Shown in pieces: positions 6,644 to 10,107 of a DNA stretch of 10,107 nt. The DNA is from an uncultured Methanobrevibacter sp. (GTDB taxonomy: Archaea > Methanobacteriota > Methanobacteria > Methanobacteriales > Methanobacteriaceae). The position numbers were made by a program, and so were the translations under genes. The DNA is taken from assembly GCA_902783085.1 (NCBI GenBank), contig CACZPT010000137.1:1-10107 (forward strand), given 5' to 3'. Every line of letters begins with the position of its first letter. Within the stretch, counting starts at the first letter, position 1. The notes under the pieces are model-generated. The model was not told the DNA's origin, searched no databases, and saw only the letters and a list, made by a program, of their open reading frames with translations.

Positions 6644-6682
6644 TTTATATACTATCTTTTAAAAACCTAATAATCAGGTGAT
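6644..6682 (+). promoter_or_regulatory. TATA box and Shine-Dalgarno of the methyltransferase-tarIJ operon
   Basis: TTTATATA at 6644-6651 predicts a transcription start near 6673. AGGTGAT at 6676-6682 then sits four bases before the ATG at 6687. This selects that ATG over an in-frame GTG at 6678, which is part of the ribosome-binding site, and gives a short leader of about 14 bases. Confidence 0.6.
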
Positions 6683-6686
6683 AGTT

Positions 6687-7289
6687 ATGATGATGCCTGC
6701 AAATGGTCACAGAGCACATGGTTTTTCAAGTGAGTTTTTCCTGGATTCTGATGAAATTATCAAAGAACTAAACCTTAAAGGTTCAGAAATCATTATGGAT
6801 GCAGGATGTGGTGATGGACATATTGCAATTAAACTTTTAGACGATTATATCGATTCAGGTATAGTCTATGCAGTTGATGTTTATGATGCATCTATTGAAG
6901 ATATGGAAAAATACAGGCTTGAAAACAATGTTAAAAACTTAATAAACATTGAAGCAGATATTACCGAAGGCATATCACAACTTGATGATTCTATATTTGA
7001 TGTTATATTAATGGTTAATGTATTTCATGGATTTAAAGCTTCAAGAAAGTTAGATGGAGCAATCTTGGAATTTAAACGTTTAATTAAAAACGATGGTAAA
7101 GTTGCCATTATGGATTATAAAAAATGGGATGTTCCTAAAGGACCTCCAACTCAAGTGAGAAGTTCTCCGGATGAATTACGTGACCTATTCAATAAACATG
7201 GTTTAAAAATGACTTATTTAAATGAAGAAATTGGGGAAGATATTCCTGAAGGTAAATCACATTACTTTATAGTTTTTAAAAAGGAGTAA
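6687..7289 (+). CDS. class I SAM-dependent methyltransferase (Methyltransf_11/25-like)
   Basis: The 200-residue protein has a Rossmann-type methyltransferase fold. Motif I is MDAGCGDGHIA (37-47), the acidic residue binding SAM ribose is Asp64 in AVDVYD, motif III-like Asp91 lies in EADITEG, and motif IV is FDVILMVNVFHGF (104-116). The late segment IMDYKKWDVPKGPP is typical of UbiE-like small-molecule methyltransferases. There is no membrane segment or signal peptide. The substrate cannot be read. It starts two codons earlier than another possible ATG (6693). It is the first gene of a transcript with the cytidylyltransferase (7-base gap) and the reductase, so a role near surface-polymer or nucleotide-sugar metabolism is possible, but a chance operon partner is equally so. 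Confidence 0.88.
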   Translation: MMMPANGHRAHGFSSEFFLDSDEIIKELNLKGSEIIMDAGCGDGHIAIKLLDDYIDSGIVYAVDVYDASIEDMEKYRLENNVKNLINIEADITEGISQLDDSIFDVILMVNVFHGFKASRKLDGAILEFKRLIKNDGKVAIMDYKKWDVPKGPPTQVRSSPDELRDLFNKHGLKMTYLNEEIGEDIPEGKSHYFIVFKKE

Positions 7290-7296
7290 TTTTAAT

Positions 7297-8010
7297 ATGA
7301 TTTTTGCAGCAATATTGGCGGGAGGCATTGGTTCAAGAATGGGTGGAACTGACACACCTAAACAATTTTTAACCCTAGGTGATAAGCCAGTTATTATCCA
7401 TACAATCGAAAAATTTGTTATTAACTCTAGATTTGATAAAATTTTAGTTTTAGTTCCACAATCATTTATTAATCATACTATAAACTTAATTTCAGAGTTC
7501 ATTAAAGATAATAATAATATTGTCGTTTTAAAAGGAGGCCAAACCAGAAACAACACTATAATGAATGCTATTTCCTATATTGATGATAATTTTGATATTG
7601 ATGATGATTCTATTATTGTTACTCATGATTCTGTACGTCCGTTTGTAACCCATCGAATTATTGAGGATAATATTGCTTTTGCAGCTAAATTCGGCGCATG
7701 CGATACTGTTGTTCCAGCCAGTGATACTATTGTTGAAAGTGTTGATGGTGAATTAATAAAAAATATTCCTTTAAGGGATAATTTTTATCAAGGCCAAACG
7801 CCACAGAGCTTTAAAATAAATAAACTCGCAAAACTTATTTCAAGTTTAAATGAAGATGAAATCAATATACTTACTGATGCATGTAAAATATTTGTTTTAA
7901 ATGGCGAAGATGTAGTATTAGTCGATGGGGAAATAACAAATATTAAAATTACATATCCATACGATTTAAAACTGGCAAATACAATACTAAAAGGAATAGA
8001 AAATGATTAA
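7297..8010 (+). CDS. tarI: IspD/TarI-family cytidylyltransferase, likely D-ribitol-5-phosphate cytidylyltransferase
   Basis: The 237-residue protein has all IspD/TarI marks: AAILAGGIGSRMG (4-16) for CTP binding, PKQF (21-24), HDSVRPF with Asp111, QTPQ (167-170) and NIKITYPYDL (215-224). IspD makes CDP-methylerythritol and TarI makes CDP-ribitol; the two are hard to separate by sequence. I favour TarI because methanogens make isoprenoids by a mevalonate-type route and because the next gene is a TarJ-like reductase overlapping it by 8 bases, the classic TarI-TarJ pairing. The enzyme would join CTP and ribitol-5-phosphate in the cytoplasm. The ATG follows AAGGAGT at 7281-7287, which overlaps the end of the methyltransferase gene. 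Automated annotation may label it ispD. Confidence 0.88.
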   Translation: MIFAAILAGGIGSRMGGTDTPKQFLTLGDKPVIIHTIEKFVINSRFDKILVLVPQSFINHTINLISEFIKDNNNIVVLKGGQTRNNTIMNAISYIDDNFDIDDDSIIVTHDSVRPFVTHRIIEDNIAFAAKFGACDTVVPASDTIVESVDGELIKNIPLRDNFYQGQTPQSFKINKLAKLISSLNEDEINILTDACKIFVLNGEDVVLVDGEITNIKITYPYDLKLANTILKGIEND

Positions 8011-9019
8011 TATTATTTATAGATTAAAATCTCCGAAATTTTTTGAAGAAGCTATTGAAGAAGTTAATCTAGATGATGTCCTTGTAAGACCGATTTATTT
8101 ATCAATCTGTCAGGCAGATCAAAGATACTATCAAGGTTCAAGGCCATCTGAAATACTTGCCCGAAAACTTCCAATGGCATTAATTCACGAAGCAGTCGGT
8201 GAAGTAGTATCTGACAGTAAGAATATCTTCAAAGCAGGAGATAAAGTTGTGATGATACCAAACACTCCTTTCGGTGAAGATATTTGCAGAGCCAATTATT
8301 CAAAACATTCTAAATTTCGAGGAAGTGGATTTGATGGGTTTACAAGTGATTTAGTTAGTCTAAATCATGATAGGTTAGTTAAAATTCCCGAAGATTTTAA
8401 TTTAAAAGTTTCATCATTTATAGAATTGATGACAGTTGCTTATCAGGGCATTATGAAATTTTCAAACATTAATTGCGTTTCAAAAGACCGCCTAGGAGTC
8501 TGGGGTGATGGAAACTTAGGTTATATAACTTCTCTTTTTCTTAAAGTATTATATCCTGATTCAAAAATAATAGTTTTTGGAAAACATAGTGAAAATTTAA
8601 ACTTATTTTCATTTGCAGATGAAATATATATGATACATGACATTCCAGATAGTTTGGATATTGATCATGGATTTGAATGTGTAGGTTCACAGGCTTCTCA
8701 ATCAGCTATTGAGCAAATCATTGATTTAATAAATCCACAAGGAACAATTAACTTATTTGGTGTAAGCGAATACCCAATACCGATTAATACACGCATGATT
8801 TTAGAAAAAGGTATAACAGTTCAGGGCAACAGTAGGTCTGAAAGAGAGGACTTTGAAGGTGTTGTTGATATTCTTCAAGATAATCCTCAACTGTTCAGCT
8901 ATTTATCTAAATTAATAACCAATATCTGCGAAGTTAAATCAATTGATGATTTAAAACTGGCTTTTGATAAAGATTATATCTCCAAATTTGGAAAAACAAT
9001 TTTAAAATGGGAAATATAA
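8003..9019 (+). CDS. tarJ: TarJ-like ribulose-5-phosphate reductase (zinc-type alcohol dehydrogenase)
   Basis: The 338-residue protein is a medium-chain dehydrogenase of the TarJ/Bcs1 type that reduces D-ribulose 5-phosphate to ribitol 5-phosphate with NADPH. Visible features are SICQADQRYYQG with the probable zinc ligand Cys36, IHEAVGEVV with His62-Glu63, the family-typical VVMIPNTPF (82-90), and the Rossmann nucleotide loop GDGNLG (168-173). The four-cysteine structural zinc lobe of ordinary alcohol dehydrogenases is absent, as in TarJ proteins. The start overlaps the end of tarI by 8 bases (ATG at 8003, tarI stop at 8008-8010), so the two are translationally coupled. The product would be the substrate of the TarI-like enzyme. 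No polymerase or transferase that would use CDP-ribitol is in the window. Confidence 0.9.
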   Translation: MINIIYRLKSPKFFEEAIEEVNLDDVLVRPIYLSICQADQRYYQGSRPSEILARKLPMALIHEAVGEVVSDSKNIFKAGDKVVMIPNTPFGEDICRANYSKHSKFRGSGFDGFTSDLVSLNHDRLVKIPEDFNLKVSSFIELMTVAYQGIMKFSNINCVSKDRLGVWGDGNLGYITSLFLKVLYPDSKIIVFGKHSENLNLFSFADEIYMIHDIPDSLDIDHGFECVGSQASQSAIEQIIDLINPQGTINLFGVSEYPIPINTRMILEKGITVQGNSRSEREDFEGVVDILQDNPQLFSYLSKLITNICEVKSIDDLKLAFDKDYISKFGKTILKWEI

Positions 9020-9022
9020 TTA

Positions 9023-9550
9023 TTATCTTCTTGATTTATTTAGTAATCTAAAACATTCAACTCTCAATTCATGCCGGTATTCCTGTGGGCTAATCATGGG
9101 AATCAGACTGAGCATATTTATATCTTCATCACTTAATTTAATGTTTCTCTCTACTTTTTGTTTTATATGGTTTAAAATTTCCTGATGAGGATTTCCATTA
9201 AAACAGGCAAGTTTTATACTGAAATTCGCATTTGATTTTATTGTGCATTCGTCTGTTAATATTTTTATTGAAGTTGGACATAGGATGTAGATTGAGATAT
9301 GAACAGCATTGATTTCATAAAGCTCTTCAGCTAATTCAACATACTTTACAAGCTCTTCTTCATCAAAATCTTTCATCTGATACTCTAGAGTTATTAATTC
9401 ACCTTCTTCAGTTATGAATATATCTCCTGAGGTGTATGCATCTTCACTTATGTTGGTCATTTCTTTAGGTGCAAATCCTATTATTTTTCGATTTTCACCA
9501 AAGGCATTTTTAATTACTTCTATTTCTTGCTTTCCAGAATTTCGTTTCAT
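9023..9550 (-). CDS. short Rpn-like PD-(D/E)XK nuclease-family protein
   Basis: The 175-residue protein is convergent with tarJ, ending 3 bases from it. Residues 43-58 show a core like that of the Rpn/PDDEXK_2 family: Asp43 in SGDIFITEEG and Glu56-x-Gln58 in ITLEYQMKD, where Gln replaces the usual Lys as in many Rpn proteins. A helix-rich stretch (LVKYVELAEELYE) and a strand (VHISIYIL) follow in the expected order. Rpn proteins are DNA nucleases linked to recombination, mobile-element-like spread and, in some cases, phage defence. Typical members are about 250-300 residues, so this one is short and may have lost its C-terminal part. The ATG at 9550 has GAGGT-like bases upstream on the minus strand. 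Family assignment is by motif only and is moderately sure. Confidence 0.6.
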   Translation of the reverse strand: MKRNSGKQEIEVIKNAFGENRKIIGFAPKEMTNISEDAYTSGDIFITEEGELITLEYQMKDFDEEELVKYVELAEELYEINAVHISIYILCPTSIKILTDECTIKSNANFSIKLACFNGNPHQEILNHIKQKVERNIKLSDEDINMLSLIPMISPQEYRHELRVECFRLLNKSRR

Positions 9551-9817
9551 TTTTCTTTAACCTCTTTTTAAATTGATTATAATTAGTTATATTATATTTA
9601 ATAGTTTATAAATTATTCAGTATATTTATACATTAATTTAATAGCTTTAAATCAATTTTATAATGTTGTGGTTCTTTTTTATTTTTGGGTAATTATTTTA
9701 GTTTTATGGTGTTGGATTATTTTTCGAATTTTTATTTCAAGATTACTTGATAAAATATAAATATAATTTATGTTAAATATGTCTATATATTAAACTGAAC
9801 TTTAAGGATTTTCAAAA

Positions 9818-9955
9818 ATGTTTAAATTAAAATATTTCCAAGTATTATTGATATTCATATTAACTGCATATGCAGATTTTCAAAAAAAATCTAATAATAC
9901 TCTAATTGGGGGGGGGGAAATCAAAATGATTTATTCTCCAATCCAAGCATTTTAA
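9818..9955 (+). CDS. small secreted-type reading frame interrupted by a poly-G tract; possible surface-protein remnant
   Basis: An ATG at 9818, eight bases after AAGGAT (9804-9809) and about 30 bases after a TATA-like CTATATATTA (9783-9792), opens 45 codons. The N-terminus reads like a signal peptide: Lys-containing start, then QVLLIFILTAYA (8-19). After Ile30 the frame enters ten G residues, giving Gly-Gly-Gly, and stops 12 codons later. If the run had 8 or 11 G, the frame would instead read on as Asn-rich sequence (NQNDLFSNPSILNQN) to a stop at 9994-9996. Asn-rich tails behind a signal peptide are typical of secreted or adhesin-like proteins of these methanogens. It may be a phase-variable short gene, a decayed adhesin, or noise. 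Confidence 0.3.
   Translation: MFKLKYFQVLLIFILTAYADFQKKSNNTLIGGGEIKMIYSPIQAF
9908..9917 (+). repeat. ten-base poly-G homopolymer
   Basis: Ten consecutive G residues stand in DNA that is otherwise mostly A and T. The tract lies inside a short reading frame with a signal-peptide-like start, in a position where slippage by one base would switch the downstream frame. Homopolymers of this length are also prone to sequencing length errors. Confidence 0.95.
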
Positions 9956-10043
9956 ATCAAAACATTAATAAAAATCTTTTAGAGGAAAACACATAACTCC
10001 ATACTTGTCTAATTTAATTCTTTTATTAATTTTATAAGTTTTA

Positions 10044-10067
10044 CAGTTCTTTTTTTAAAAAATACTG
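10044..10067. terminator. imperfect palindrome with T-run, possible terminator
   Basis: CAGT at 10044-10047 pairs with ACTG at 10064-10067, and the interior T-run (10050-10056) pairs with the following A-run, with two mismatches between. The seven-T run could stop transcription rightward, and the A-run leftward. Short AT palindromes arise easily by chance in this DNA, so the call is weak. Confidence 0.25.
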
Positions 10068-10107
10068 CATTTAACCAAGTTAAATTTTAAATTTCTAAAT
10101 CGGAAAT

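Larger units (their letters stand above)
9551..10107. other. AT-rich gene-poor end region
   Basis: About 560 very AT-rich bases follow the start of the minus-strand nuclease gene. The first part must hold that gene's promoter; TTTATAAA-like strings occur around 9606-9614 on either strand. No tRNA, rRNA or CRISPR pattern is seen. The only structured items are a short signal-peptide-like reading frame, a ten-G run inside it, and an imperfect palindrome near 10044-10067, all listed separately. Confidence 0.6.

Noticed and set aside
6678..6686. GTG start at 6678 for the methyltransferase (and likewise GTG at 2630 for the NYN gene)
   Set aside because: In both cases the GTG is part of the AGGTGAT ribosome-binding site that serves the ATG a few bases downstream.
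7297..8010. IspD of the methylerythritol-phosphate isoprenoid pathway
   Set aside because: The motifs are shared by IspD and TarI, but archaea of this type use a mevalonate route, and the gene overlaps a TarJ-like reductase, so the CDP-ribitol reading is preferred.
9551..10107. CRISPR array or tRNA gene in the gene-poor right end
   Set aside because: No regularly spaced direct repeats and no cloverleaf or T-loop signature (GTTCRANNC) were found by eye.

Overview
The window looks like chromosomal DNA of a methanogenic archaeon of the order Methanobacteriales, most likely Methanobrevibacter or a close relative. This is an inference from several signs: strongly AT-rich DNA, TTTATATA/TATAAATA boxes, AGGTGAT-type Shine-Dalgarno sites 3-4 bases before start codons, poly-T terminators, an archaeal NAC protein, and an Asn-rich membrane-anchored protein full of N-glycosylation sequons. 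The species cannot be fixed from the sequence alone. Almost everything is on the plus strand and tightly packed; only the two ends are gene-poor.

Left part (1-2570): an AT-rich start with a possible start-less gene remnant, then an aldo/keto reductase carrying two C-terminal [4Fe-4S] sites, then the nascent-polypeptide chaperone NAC followed after 5 bases by a CpdA-like metallophosphoesterase.

Centre (2571-6610): a compact run that looks like one operon. It holds an NYN (Zc3h12a-type) RNase with a duplicated C-terminal domain, an overlapping membrane-anchored protein with a class III cyclase/GGDEF-like catalytic fold (metal Asp plus GGDD), a small Asn-rich membrane protein, and argJ of arginine biosynthesis. 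A 34-residue, extremely basic protein follows, with its own promoter, a strong ribosome-binding site and a poly-T terminator. The phosphoesterase, RNase and cyclase-like genes side by side suggest a possible nucleotide-signal/RNA-decay module (breaker, effector, maker). This is the most interesting idea in the window and it remains an inference.

Right part (6611-9019): a three-gene operon of a class I SAM methyltransferase, an IspD/TarI-like cytidylyltransferase and a TarJ-like ribulose-5-phosphate reductase. The last two should make CDP-ribitol, the donor of ribitol-phosphate for surface polymers. In an archaeon that uses the mevalonate route, this reading fits better than isoprenoid synthesis.

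Right end (9023-10107): a convergent gene for a short Rpn-like PD-(D/E)XK nuclease, then about 560 bases of very AT-rich DNA. This contains a short signal-peptide-like reading frame broken by a run of ten G residues, a possible slippage (phase-variation) tract or a decayed surface-protein gene.
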